Translations under genes and position numbers: made by a program
The notes under the pieces: generated by a model
Seen by the model: the letters and a program-made list of their open reading frames with translations, nothing else
Databases searched by the model: none
What the model was told of the DNA's origin: nothing
Shown: in pieces, positions 43,221-54,349 of the stretch
How the letters are laid out: every line of letters begins with the position of its first letter
How positions within the stretch are numbered: the stretch's first letter is position 1
NCBI GenBank assembly: GCA_012934845.2
Contig: WNNJ02002289.1
Coordinates: 1 to 64,000, forward strand
Origin: Pomphorhynchus laevis
Lineage: Eukaryota > Acanthocephala > Palaeacanthocephala > Echinorhynchida > Pomphorhynchidae
Direction of reading: 5' to 3'
DNA: 64,000 bases

Positions 43221-44204
43221 CGAATTTTTGGGCGGGTGTGGACAACTTGAAAATTTCCGTCGATGTTTCGGATGAAGAGAGATGTTTCGCCGTTTTCCTC
43301 GCGACGGCGTCTTTCGATTCGGGCAGATGAGAGTTGAGCTATTTCGGAGGGTGTGCGATCGGGGGAAATGCTAGTGGCTGAAGAGGATATGAGTTTGAAT
43401 CGTTGGGAGAGGACAGTAAACGCGTGGGAGCAATGCTTGAAAACAATTTTTAGGAGAGGGGTTGACAAGGATTAGATTGAGAAAATTTATTTAGGCGGAT
43501 GAATGCGACAGGAGTGATATTGTTGAATAAGGAAGGTTTATCAGCCGGAACAAGAGACGAGAGGATGGATCTGAATGCGGAAACTTCGTGGTCGAGACGT
43601 GGTTGTGGAGATAAAGAGGTGGAAGGAGTGATATTAGTGACGATGACGCAACGATCGCGAGAAGGAAAACATTTCCGTAAAGAAGGACGAGTAACGTGAG
43701 TTGAAGAGATCACGATTGGAGAGCTGGGAGTTGAGGATATCAAGGGAGTAGGTTTAACAGCGGAAGACAAAGAGGATTTGGATAATATAGAGGGTGGTGA
43801 GCGATGTGAGGAAAGGTTATGAGTGGAAGGATTGTGGAGGTTGGTGGAGTTGATTTTGATTGAGGGATGTAGGTTATTGAGAAACGAGACAGAAGGGAAG
43901 ATACGGGGTTGTCAGTAAGTGAAGACATGGGATTAGAAGTGCATGTGATGACAGGATTAGTGGGTTGATAAAGGATATCAGAAACAACTGTGGTGGTTTT
44001 AGTGGACACGTTGGAGGTTGATATGTTCTTATGGGAGAGGTCGCGTATGAGTTTGTTGGTACAAAAGCCGCATAGGAAGTCTTCTTTAGACTTACTGCTG
44101 TCGCATGCGATTGTAGTCCAGACGTTGCAGTCTTGTGTCGAGCACTGGACTTGTAGTTGAGCACAGTTGGTGTCGGTCGTAGCTGTCTTCTTACGTCCTT
44201 TCAT
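43217..44204 (-). pseudogene. CR1-B ORF1, frameshifted
   Basis: ATG at 44204 (MKGRKKTATTDTN), then the Cys-rich module VQCSTQDCNVWTTIACD and EDFLCGFC. The frame changes near 43760 and again near 43460. Later segments, CVIVTNITPSTSLS, SALVPADKPSLF-like and ETSLFIRNIDGNFQVV, correspond to the C-terminal domain of CR1-A ORF1 (CVIFANITES..ETDLMIRNFRVV). The copy at 19276-20296 is closely similar over this region. Confidence 0.75.
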
Positions 44205-44272
44205 CGACGTTCTTGTGTGTTAAAACTGTTACATTTGCTGGATTGATCTGGAATGTAAGTAGTAGTTGTTAG

Positions 44273-45776
44273 CAAGATAGTTGGATATGATCGCGTTGGT
44301 AAAAGATGCTTTTTTAGGCTAAAATACCGACTATATTATTTTTTAAATCGAATACTTCCTTGAGAAACCAACTCCATAAGCAATTAATGCATATATGTGA
44401 ATTGTTTAACAAACAAACCTCTTTTGTGGTAATCCAAGCAATTACATGAAGAAGAGCATCTTAAACAATATGGGAAAAGTATTCCTTGATGGAAATATGT
44501 TGGAATTGTAAATTGGTTCCCATAAACGGCTATACATTGAATTTCTTATAAGAAGAACGTTTTCTATATATGTTTGCCAAGTATCCTTCCCGCTTATCTT
44601 TGATCAACCTTATGCTTGAGGTTTGATGTTTGTTCTAACTCAAGGAATGTTTTCATCATTGAGATTCGGTTCGAGATTGGAAATCTGTAAATGATCATAA
44701 TTTGCTTGAATTCAATATCTCCACATTTGGCTAGTAATTCTTAAAAGAAGGTGGTATAGCTCTTCACAATCTCTAAGGTTGTGTATGCTGAATGTTCCGT
44801 GAACTTGGCGGGTTATAAAGAATTTGTTAGGACTACATTTTAATTAAAGGTATTAACTCTGTGTATTGACCTTTATAGTTACTAAATTGCTCAGTTTTTT
44901 TGATGGAAAGCATATCTATCACTTTACTGTGAAATGAAGTCAAAACTTGCTTACATTGGTTGACTTGAGTCAAACAAGGTTACCAGAAGCTGCCGATTTA
45001 TCATCTTTATTTAGATATCCGCGTAAAATTTGAAAATTTGCATTTTTCGTAATCCGTTAAAGCGCTAATGTTATCTTTACTGAACATCATTGAAGTTTCA
45101 TCCAAATTAAACATAAATAAATATAAGCAAAGCAAAATGGTACGAACAAGTAGGTTAAAAATGCTTAAGCTCGCGTTCATTGGTCGAAATTCAACCTGAA
45201 GGCATTCCGCATCCATGCAAATAATGTCATTTTTGAAAGAAACGGAATGGATGGACAGTTAAAACGCGTAGCAGATCTTTACATCAATTTCCATATGAAT
45301 CGCACATTCATAAATGAGTGCATTTCTGAATAATAAATGATAGATAATAATTAATAAATGAGTACATTTATGAACAATAAGTTACCGATATAACTATGTA
45401 ATCAGACTATAAATAGTAACATCAATAAACTATTTGAAGATATATAGGTTTTGTGAGATTAAATCTAGAACAAGTTTCGCTAAGATATGTTTATTAAGGG
45501 TATGATTTTGAGATTTTTCTTTTTCTAAAAATTAAAAATACCACATGTTTTCCGATGAATATTTAGGTGTAGATTTCAAAAATCTACTTAGATTTTTGAT
45601 TCGAATAAAAAACGTTTCGCGCCATGCTCAAAAACTTTATTACGAAATAAATAATATTATTTAAACAATCCCTGTATGGAAACAAAATGTTAAAATACGA
45701 GAATGATGGAATTATGCATTGTTATCAGTATTTAAGTCACAAATTATTTGTTAACAAAAAGCGTTCATTTAATTTC
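44273..45776. other. Decayed sequence, possibly end of a transposon
   Basis: Moderately AT-rich, with no frame above 70 codons. It may be the decayed remainder of the transposase element at 45852-47110, but no motif could be matched. Confidence 0.35.
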
Positions 45777-45851
45777 ATCTCTTTACTAAATTAAAGAATT
45801 TTACAAAATCTGATCGCATGAACATTATAACGGCTGCACGTATTTGGGACA
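45777..45851 (+). pseudogene. 75-bp exact copy of acid phosphatase coding sequence
   Basis: Identical to 36404-36478, in the same orientation, 9.4 kb away from its source; no other part of that gene is present. It corresponds to residues about 165-189 (FTKLKNFTKSDRMNIITAAR). It directly abuts the transposase relic. The absence of any difference points to a recent event or to an assembly error. Confidence 0.9.
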
Positions 45852-47110
45852 TATCTGGAAATATCTAGTGAAGTTATGTTTCTGGACCAATATGTTTTAT
45901 TCAAGCACTTGATATCATTTTTGTACACGCCACATGTTGACTGAAGAATTGAACATACCTCATGATCGTACATATGACAGCTGAACCAGACATCTTCCCA
46001 TTTACTCGATATAAACTCAGCTGCCTGTGTAACTTTAGGTGACATTGTATCGCAGAGAAAATATGTCAACAACGTATATATTGCTCTGGAGCCCCATCTA
46101 AAAGTAAAAAATAGAACAAGACTTGTAACAAAGATTTTATTGCCTTGCATTGCAGCAATTCGGAAGCTTCCTAAAATTGATAGCTGAATAACCGTTTGTT
46201 TCAACGTACTAATGAAAACGCACATATATGGTGAAATAAAAACTGCATGTCATAGCGATTCTGGAGACTTGCAGATTCTACTACATACGGTTTGGGGTTG
46301 GATTTGCTGTCATAAACTCGCTGCATGTCTTCGTATTTATTTCGAATTTCATCTACGAATTGATATATTATCAAAGATGGCGTTGTTTTATCATTAAACA
46401 ATTCATCGAGTACATAATGCAAAATTCTATCAAGAATGGTATCCTGGTTTTGTCAGCCAATGTAGACGAGTTGTTCAATTCTGCTTGGATCGAAACTTGG
46501 ATGAAGCCGAAATACTACTGTATTGTGTCGACCTGTGTTTACCGAAATTGTATCACACATAATCATTTTAATGTTGTCCCAAATATTAAACTCCATCAAA
46601 CAGCTTGATACATCTTTGGATATGATCTGTGCCGTTGCTCTTTAAATCTCGAACAACGCGAGATGAACTATTTTGTGCTCACTGCTAACCGATTCCATTG
46701 ATATCGACGTACCATCCTCTGATATTCTATCATCATTGCTTACGGCATCGTATAGTATCTCTTCTATGCTCTGAGTACATGCGATGACTATTCTACGCTT
46801 GCTGGGATGTATTGTTGATTGATTCGCTATCTTCTTTGTAGTATATCCAACTTTACCTAACTTTAAATCTGATTTTTATATAACAGATTGTCCTTATTGC
46901 AAAGCCATTGGCCTGTGATTTTTGTAATGTCAAACAAGTCTCCAAACATTTGATCGACATGCTCATTTGGTCTCTTCAAAAATGATGACTATTTTCCAAG
47001 CAATTTAGAAACCTTGCGTTTCACTGATGCATACCCCATAACAGGAAAATCAAGAACACCCCATAGATCAACCGATTCTCTTGTTATGCAAGATCGAACT
47101 TTTCATCGGC
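45852..47110 (-). pseudogene. DNA transposon transposase relic, unclassified
   Basis: On the minus strand: FGDLFDITKITGQWLCNKD (about 46960-46900), then IWDNIKMIMCDTISVNTGRH (a D-T..NTG motif, about 46570-46510), then ILDRILHYVLDELFNDKTTP and a helix through 46250. After a frame break it reads FRWGSRAIYTLLTYFL, VTQAAEFISSKWEDVWFS and CHMYDHEV (46110-45950). The CDTxxxNTG segment, the helical 'ILDRILxxVxDE' part and a W-xSRA motif occur together in RNase H-fold transposase-like proteins repeated in several invertebrate genomes; I cannot name the superfamily with certainty (hAT-like is one option). The inverted ends were not found. Several stops and shifts make it inactive. Confidence 0.5.
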
Positions 47111-47520
47111 AAGATCGAACTTTTTGATTATCGCTCAAACTCGTGAAACAATTGGTTATTTGAAGTTGACGTGACATTTGAGACATTGTACGTAGTGAAT
47201 GTGACACGGAGGAAATAGAGGTACATATTTCACTGATGCATACCAGATAAATCAAAGAATTCAAACATATAACAAATTATATGGTTATAATATCTAAATT
47301 TTATTTAAATCCACATATGACACATACATTTGTATGTGTCATAGCTACTTGATATATTCAATTTTCGATTTACAATTGAAATTTAATTTTACATTCTAGT
47401 AAATAGGTATATGAAAAGTGTGCAAAAAACTTCAAAAAGATTTAATTATTCAAAATTTTATCTTAGAATTCATCATCTAAATTTTAAAAAGATTTAAAAT
47501 AAATTATCGATAAAAATTAA
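47111..47520. other. AT-rich, no gene seen
   Basis: Nothing recognised except a local duplication around CATATGACACATACATTTG. Confidence 0.5.
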
Positions 47521-48580
47521 AAGAAATAACACCGAAGAAAGTCAGCTGAGGTGGTTAGGCATGTTCTGAGGATGTCTAGGAATCGCCTTCTTCGGAGGGT
47601 TTTCCAGGCCGGACTCTCAGGAACGAGAACTCGAGATAGACCTCGATACCGGTGAAGAGATCAAATCTCGAAACTGACGGAAGACCGTCTTGGGCTATCT
47701 GAAAGATAACTCTGGTTCGTCGCCTAGGATCGCGATGTCTAGAGTAGTTTAGTTCGTGCACTGCATCCACGACCTAACACCCGAACCAGTGGTTGACAGG
47801 AAAGAAATCTCTTAAAATTTATCATCTAAATTTTAACAAAGATTTGAATTAAATAATCGATAAAAATTAAAAGAAATAACACCGAAGAAAGTCAGCTGAG
47901 GTGGTTAGGCATGTTCTGAGGATGTCTAGGAATCGCCTTCTTCGGAGGGTTTTCCAGGCCGGACTATCAGGAACGAGAACTCGAGATAGACCTCGATACC
48001 GGTGAAGAGATCAAATCTCGAAACTGACGGAAGACCGTCTTGGGCTATCTGAAAGATAACTCTGGTTCGTCGCCTAGGATCGCGATGTCTAGAGTAGTTT
48101 AGTTCGTGCACTGCCTCCACGACCTAACACCCGAACCAGTGGTTGACAGGAAAGAAATCTCTTAAAATTTATCATCTAAATTTTAACAAAGATTTGAATT
48201 AAATAATCGATTAAAATCAAAAGAAATAACACCGAAGAAAGTCAGCTGAGGTGGTTAGGGCACGTTCTGAGAATGTCTAGGTATCGCCTTCCTCATAGGG
48301 TTTTCCAGGCCGGACTCTCTGGAACGAGAACTCGAGATAGACCTCGATACCGGTGAAGAGATCAAATCTCAAAACTGGCGGAAAACCGCCTTGGGCTATC
48401 TGAAAGATAACTCTGGTTCGTCGCCTAGGATCGCGATGTCTAGAGTAGTTTAGTTCGTGCACTGCATCCACGACCTAACACCCGAACCAGTGGTTGACAG
48501 GAAAGAAATCTCTTAAAATTTATCATCTAAATTTTAACAAAGATTTGAATTAAATAATCGATTAAAATCAAAAGAAATAA
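47521..48580 (+). repeat. Three tandem ~351-bp units with LINE RT C-terminus
   Basis: Units start near 47521, 47871 and 48222. Each has an AT-rich half (TAAATTTTAACAAAGATTTG) and a GC-rich half that on the + strand, allowing shifts, reads QLRWLGMF-like, RPDSQERELEIDLDT and SPRIAMSRVV. This pattern (QLRWxGHV.RM..R..R) is the C-terminal tail of many LINE reverse transcriptases. Units 1 and 2 are almost identical; unit 3 is more diverged. The minus-strand 64-codon frames in each unit (MDAVHELNYSRHRDPRRRTR) are shadows. Confidence 0.85.
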
Positions 48581-48908
48581 CAGCTGTATAAAAAGTTAAA
48601 AATGTGAAAAACATTTTTACAGTATAAAAATTGATATTTAATTTTTATAATATCGTAAATATTGTATTTAAAAACTGCAGCACATGCAAATCAAACTGAC
48701 ATATACTAACACATTTTTAAAAACCATTTAACGTAGAATGTATATTAAATAGAATGATAAGTGATTATAACATAAAAGCTACACTGTTGACATCATTTAA
48801 TGTTTTATAATAGCGTAAAAAATAACTCGATGTAGTAAGCATTGCCTATATTAAGTAGATAACTTGCAAAATTCCTCCTTCTTCGTTATCATGAAATATT
48901 TTAAGCAG
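48581..48908. other. AT-rich, 3' flank of the phosphatase gene
   Basis: No gene or repeat recognised. Confidence 0.5.
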
Positions 48909-49577
48909 CTAAACTTCCAGTTTATTACTACTCTTCTTATACAGTTGCAGTTGTGATAAAAATCCGTCATTTGGACATGCACATGGCCGTGTTCTTTGGA
49001 CTATACATAAAGCTTGTTCCACACTCAATTTTGGCTGCTTATAAATAAGATAAGCGATAATCACGGAAACAGATCGAGATATACCAGCATTACAATGCAC
49101 CAGGACGTTGTTCTTAGGCGATTGCATACGGGCGTCGTCAATAAATTTGTTTGTACGTGGAAAAATGGACATGATGTTTTCAGTTGGGAGATCAGCGATC
49201 TGTATCTGGAGATAGGTAAATTCGCTTGGAAATGAATTTGGGCAGCGCGAAGCCAAGTTTACGATGTGTGTAATATTGTAGTTTTTTAACTTACGTTTAT
49301 TCATTGCAGGTACTTGAGAGCTAACATAAAGTTGGGACATTACAAATGCAGGTAAATCATTTTCATCGTCATGTAATGATTGATTGACTTGATTTGAATG
49401 CAAGGGAAGTGGCAAACGATGTCGAGAATATCCCTCTATTCGATTCGACACTAATCGGTGTATCTGTTCTAATATCAATGCGGTGCGATTATGCACCGGC
49501 TGGCTTTTCTCGGATACAGAATCTGTACATTTAGACTGATCTACTTGCGGAAGCTTTTTCCGCTCATCTGGCATCAT
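48909..49577 (-). CDS. Atypical dual-specificity protein phosphatase
   Basis: A single 222-codon frame, ATG at 49577. Residues 1-70 are polar and low in motifs. The DUSP domain spans about 75-218: VMSQLYVSSQVPAMN, then NITHIVNLASRCPN, then IADLPTEN with the general-acid Asp (129), and the signature HCNAGISRS (161-169; catalytic Cys 162, Arg 168), followed by SVSVIIAYLI and the AxxxVxxxRP helix. The family dephosphorylates Tyr and Ser/Thr phosphoproteins. The short size without a CH2/rhodanese domain fits atypical DUSPs (DUSP14/19/22-like); the subgroup is not determined. There are no introns. It is flanked by repeats on both sides and has no operon partner. Confidence 0.9.
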   Translation of the reverse strand: MMPDERKKLPQVDQSKCTDSVSEKSQPVHNRTALILEQIHRLVSNRIEGYSRHRLPLPLHSNQVNQSLHDDENDLPAFVMSQLYVSSQVPAMNKRKLKNYNITHIVNLASRCPNSFPSEFTYLQIQIADLPTENIMSIFPRTNKFIDDARMQSPKNNVLVHCNAGISRSVSVIIAYLIYKQPKLSVEQALCIVQRTRPCACPNDGFLSQLQLYKKSSNKLEV

Positions 49578-49930
49578 TCGATAATTTTTCTAAAAGCTTT
49601 TGAATGATTACAAATTTAATTTCAAATTTTTTCTCAATTATAATTAAAGATCTATGGCGCCAGAACATTAAGAAAACTTAAAAATTGAGCATTTACATTT
49701 TATATCAAACGAATATAATGTAATAAAATACTACAATGAAATTTTTTATATATTAACGTATATAATAAATGTTCAATGTCAATTTTTAATGAACATAATA
49801 AAGAAATGAATCATCATCCTTAAATGATAATTTGAAATATTATATGTTTCGACAAAAATGAATATTTTTCTACGTAGGTAGATTCGTAATTTATCTTCAT
49901 ACTTATTTTAAAAATACTTTTTTATATCAT
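49578..49930. other. AT-rich, 5' flank of the phosphatase gene
   Basis: Should contain its promoter; no TATA box stands out from the AT-rich background. Confidence 0.4.
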
Positions 49931-50640
49931 TTTGATGGTTGCTGGTAAATAAGAAACGAACCAAGGAAATAATAATAATTTCGTCGTTTCGACTAATTAG
50001 TAAGGAATACTTCACTATCATCAAATACAGAGGAAAATCCAACTTTCCTCTGTATATAGTTTTAAATCCGATTGCGTTAAACTGTGATCAGGGAGGTAAT
50101 AAGCTTCAGTTTTATAATTGTAAATGTTGTCAAAAACCGGGGTTCGATTACAAGTAGAGTAGACTTCCTTATCACCCTAGATGAGCTTATGGTAGCCGAC
50201 AGCACTCATCAGTAGGGTGAGTGCTGCCTCAACACATACACAGTGAATGTGTTGAGGAATGACATAAAGAATAAGCGGCTAAAGAATGATGGAGTTGTTC
50301 AACATATCATAGAAAACCCGGAGCATGACTTTAAGTTTTGCATCCTCGAGTCAGGTTTCAACGACAACAGAGAAGGAAGGAGGAAAGAAAACTTTTGGAT
50401 CGGTCAAATCATGACCGACATAAAGGGCTTGAACATACAACACAACTACAATTTACCGTAAATGTAAATAGAAGCCTACTTTCTTCCAGCCCTTGATGAT
50501 GCTTGTGTGTTAGTATAAATACATTGCATTATTAAACTGTACAACTGTGTATGTGTTGACAAAGGCTAGTAAAAACGCCGAAACGTTAAAAATAATCTTG
50601 CAAATTCCAGGATATTTTTTGACTAATTTTCACTAATTTG
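49931..50640 (+). mobile_element. Penelope-like element fragment, GIY-YIG end and terminus
   Basis: Frame 50243-50461 reads LRNDIKNKR, VVQHIIENPEHDFKFCILES, RRKENFWIGQI and KGLNIQHNYNLP. These match the later half of the PLE/GIY-YIG domain (R..DI, H.., E.FWI..L, GLN). About 100 bp after the stop lies the PLE-like terminus TTGACAAAGGC..GCCGAAACGTT (50556-50589). Three short hairpins lie within 50026-50258. Truncated and inactive. Confidence 0.65.
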
Positions 50641-50736
50641 TGCTAAAATTTGAAATATATATAGTCATGAACAGCGCTCGTAAGTTGCTGGCCTGGAATA
50701 TCTAGCAATGCGTTCATATATTTTGATCGTAGAACA

Positions 50737-50737
<1 letters not shown>

Positions 50738-50801
<64 letters not shown>
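50738..50801. repeat. (TA)n microsatellite
   Basis: About 31 uninterrupted TA units. Confidence 0.97.
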
Positions 50802-50802
<1 letters not shown>

Positions 50803-50884
50803 AGAGAAAATAGGAATACCCATCACTGCTGATCGTTTGCTACGATCGATTATATTATATTCCATATGTAAATAAGCAGCAGAA

Positions 50885-50943
50885 GAACAATAAAATAAAA
50901 TATTTATTACGTTTCGGCTTGCGCCTTGATCACAACCACAAAG

Positions 50944-50945
<2 letters not shown>
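50885..50945 (-). mobile_element. Solo PLE-type terminus
   Basis: The minus strand reads GATCAAGGCGCAAGCCGAAA, then CGTAATAAATATT, the same stem-loop plus GAAACGT layout seen at 50556 and 52976. No coding part is attached. Confidence 0.5.

Positions 50946-51022
<77 letters not shown>
50946..51022. repeat. (TA)n microsatellite
   Basis: About 38 TA units, ending at ATAATATATA. Confidence 0.97.
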
Positions 51023-51030
<8 letters not shown>

Positions 51031-51039
51031 TTAGTTTGA

Positions 51040-53050
51040 AGAAATACCAGGAATACTGGTATTCCTGATATTTCTTTAAAAAAAACGCCTTTATTCACAA
51101 TGTCACACAGGCAACCGAAACGACATTGTGTACCGAATAAAGGCGTTTCCGACACTTTGCTTAATTGTCTGAGGCTTTCGCTCTTAACCAGATCGAATTG
51201 CTGTGCGGACCATCCTTAAACACTAGGCAAGTGTTTAAGGATGATCCGCACAGCAATTCCGATCTGGTTAAGAGCGAAAGCCTCAGACAATTAAGCAAAG
51301 TGTCGGAAACGCCTTTATTCACAATGTTACACAGGCAACCGAAACGACCAGTGTGTACCTCATTCTACTGATGAGTGTTGCCGGGTACTCATCATTTCGA
51401 TGCTGAAGTGGTCGTCTAGAAGTGACATGGTGACTGAAAGTCGTGAATCGAAGTCCAGTCTATCAAGCAACACCATTTAGTATAAATGCCGTATTTCGTA
51501 AGAAATCCTGGACCGTTGTCTACTCAGCACATTCGTGCATTACTATTATACCTGCCGTATCTATTTAGGATCCAACGAGTGCAGCGACAATTCAGCAACA
51601 ACCTCTGCCTAGTGTTTAAGGATGGTCCGCACAGCAATTCGATCTGATTAAGAGCGAAAGCCTCAGACAATTAAGCAAAGTGTCGGAAACGCCTTTATTC
51701 ACAATGTCACACAGGCAACCGAAACGACCAGTGTGTACCTCATTCTACTGATGAGTGTTGCCGGGTACTCATCATTTCGATGCTGAAGTGGTCGTCTAGA
51801 AGTGACATGGTGACTGAAAGTCGTGAATCGAAGTCCAGTCTATCAAGCAACACAATTTAGTATATATATAACATAAAGGGATGTTTGCACTCATACAGTA
51901 GATACACCGATGCCATTTTCTTCGTGTTCTGAAAATAATCAGAGTTTGCAGAAATATAGAGTATTTTATCAACAACGGCTAACTAAAACTAGCATTTGAA
52001 GATGAAAACAAGATTAACTTTCTTGACTATCTTGATGTTAGTCTTTAGACAAGAAGGAATATACAAGACAACAGTTTTCAAAGCCAGAATCGGTACCGTT
52101 TCATCTGCATGCCCACAGCGCGCATTTAAAATCAACAAAACGGTATATCATGTATGACACCGCTCTTAGAATTAGACGTCCATGTACATATGATAGCGAG
52201 TATCATTGACATTAAACAAATGTTTTGTCAATTCCTTAGTCGGGGATATCCAAAAAGAAATGATAATCATACAAATATCAGCAGTGAAAAGAATCAGCTA
52301 TCGTCAATTGCTCGGTGTAAGAAAAGACAATTCGCAGGGGCCGATGGTGATAACAATAGATTATCATCCTTTATAAAGAAATATTCTTTATTAAATCTTT
52401 GGTGGAATAAAGAATATCAGAGAATGTGATGAACGAATTATTGTAGCACCAAGATCGAGAAATAAAATTGCTTCAAAAGTAGTCAGATCCAAATTACAGT
52501 CTAAACAGCACATAATATAAGCACATCATGTAATGATAAAATGTGCAAGACATGCATAGTGATGCCAGATTAAAAGGTGTTGCATTCATCAGAAACAAAC
52601 ACTCTTGCAAAAATACGCACAATATCTACATGGGAGCATGTACAGTGTGTGCGATGCAGTATGTTGGACATACATGTCAATCCTTGGCAAGAAGGTTGAA
52701 TTTACGACCATCTCAGTTAAAAATCAAAAAACAATTGATGGTGATTTAACACACATGTTTACTCATGGGGAGCACGAATGTATGCAATATTGAATCATTT
52801 ATAGCGGAATATAGGATGAGAAAGAAAAGAATGTGATCAGCAAGTAATTAATTGCATATATGAGATATCCCATATGGATGCAACGATTATGTTCGTTTCA
52901 CCTGGACAGATATAACTAGCCTTATATTATTGTAAACATGTTGTAATATTTCACCTGTAGTGCATTTCTGTTTTAGATTGACAAAGATCTAATTAGACCG
53001 AAACGTTTTGAATAAAATTTCAATTTTGTTTATTGTCGGGTAGATTGAGA
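51040..53050 (+). mobile_element. Penelope-like element with terminal repeats
   Basis: Two ~250-bp direct repeats (51232-51484 and 51612-51863) and an inverted partial copy (51135-51220) lie at the left. They are followed by decayed coding sequence: INFLDYLDVSL, TAVFKA-like and FHLHAHSAHLKSTKR-type RT C-terminal remains (51990-52160), then the GIY-YIG segment NTHNIYMGACTVCAMQYVGH with SLARRL (52616-52730). The right terminus is TTGACAAAGATCTAATTAGA followed by CCGAAACGTTTTGAATAAA (52976-53014). Several frame breaks; inactive. The terminal repeat family also occurs at 23090-23533. Confidence 0.65.
51135..51320. repeat. 186-bp near-perfect palindrome
   Basis: Arms of about 90 bp start GAATAAAGGCGTTTCCGACA and end at AAACACT; they differ by one base and one indel. 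It is made from a head-to-head copy of the PLE terminal repeat. Confidence 0.9.
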
Positions 53051-54349
53051 TTTTAATTTAGATTCAAATTAATGGCTAAATCAATCCTTGATGATCCTAG
53101 ATATTGGGGTAACAATGAAACTATAAATATACTAAAATAAAGTATATATATTTATATACACTAAAATAAAGGGATATCATTTTATTTAAATATAAAGAAT
53201 CTGGTTAGTTTGCCTTCATTTCTGAATTATATTTCTCAAATCTTAAAAACATTTGAAATTTAATTTTTGGTCTAAACAATTGACTATAATTATTGTTTTG
53301 AAAATTACTTGAAATAGTAATGATCTTAAAATAATTACATCTGTTTAATTCGTCAAGTTTTGAACATATGATTATACTAAGTTTAAAACTAGCTAGATTG
53401 ATTTTCTATCGAATAAAGTCCAAACGTCGTTTTAAACTAGCACCAATTTTAAGATGTTTAATATGGAATTTAAAATGAAATATATCAACCTTTTTCATTC
53501 ATACATCTGCTTTAACATTCGTTGATAAAATGATAGAAAAATTATGAAATAACTAAATTAATGATCATTTTTATATAATATTACGCTTTATCCATGAATT
53601 GACGAATCGTATATATTGAAACTATAAAATAAATTATCTATATTTAAATCAATAAAGTTTTAAATCAAAATAAAATTATTTAAAAACTAGCTAAATTAAT
53701 AAGCAATGAAATATAAAAATAAATTTATGTTTTGATAATAAAATGCATTAATAAACTTAAATTAATTAATGATATTATTCGATTTAACGAACTGTAAATT
53801 CCAATTCTATGTTGAAATATTTAAATTCCTCGGATAACCTTAAATAGACAAAAATAAGGATGAATCAATATGGACAAAATCATAACTTCTAATTTAGAAA
53901 GAAAAGTAAAATATGAGACAAAAATATCCGTTACTTATTGCTATAAGAAATTCGGCGAAATGACGGCTAATTTTAAACAATGGATAGTTATTTAAGTCAA
54001 AATTTCCAATTAATTACAAAAGAAATAATAAATTATAGACAAAAAATACGATGTCATACCATGGGATCAAAATGAACAATGGCTCAAAAACATGTACTAG
54101 ATTCTACAAAGAAATTAAATATTTAGAGAGAAACACTACAAATTATAGATGCTTAAACATGATATGCAGAGCACAATGGTACGCACAGTCTGGAAGCGAC
54201 CAAATAAAAAATTAAATAAATAAAAGAATGTGATAATTATTTTATTGAAGCGTATGTTACAATAAAGTAAACATTGGAAACAATAAAAACTTTTGCCTAA
54301 TCATCGAGAAACAAATAACAATTAATAGATACCTCAGGAAAACAAGGAA
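53051..54349. other. AT-rich, no gene seen
   Basis: No recognised repeat or exon between the PLE and the minisatellite. Confidence 0.5.

Larger units (their letters stand above)
40335..44272 (-). mobile_element. CR1-B LINE, nearly full length
   Basis: The 5' end is near 44272 (shared with the copy ending at 20512) and the 3' tail (GTAAGCGTGCGCTGGCACGC, then TTAAAATAAATC) is at 40335. Both ORFs are recognisable but broken. The plus strand of this region contains no gene of its own. Confidence 0.85.

Noticed and set aside
45791-46225. 144-codon minus-strand host gene
   Set aside because: Its end runs through the duplicated acid phosphatase piece in antisense and its body is transposase-like, so it is a chimera of a relic and an insert.
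47576-48471. Three 64-codon minus-strand genes starting MDAVHELNYSR or MEAVHELNYSR
   Set aside because: They are the antisense shadow of a triplicated LINE RT tail.
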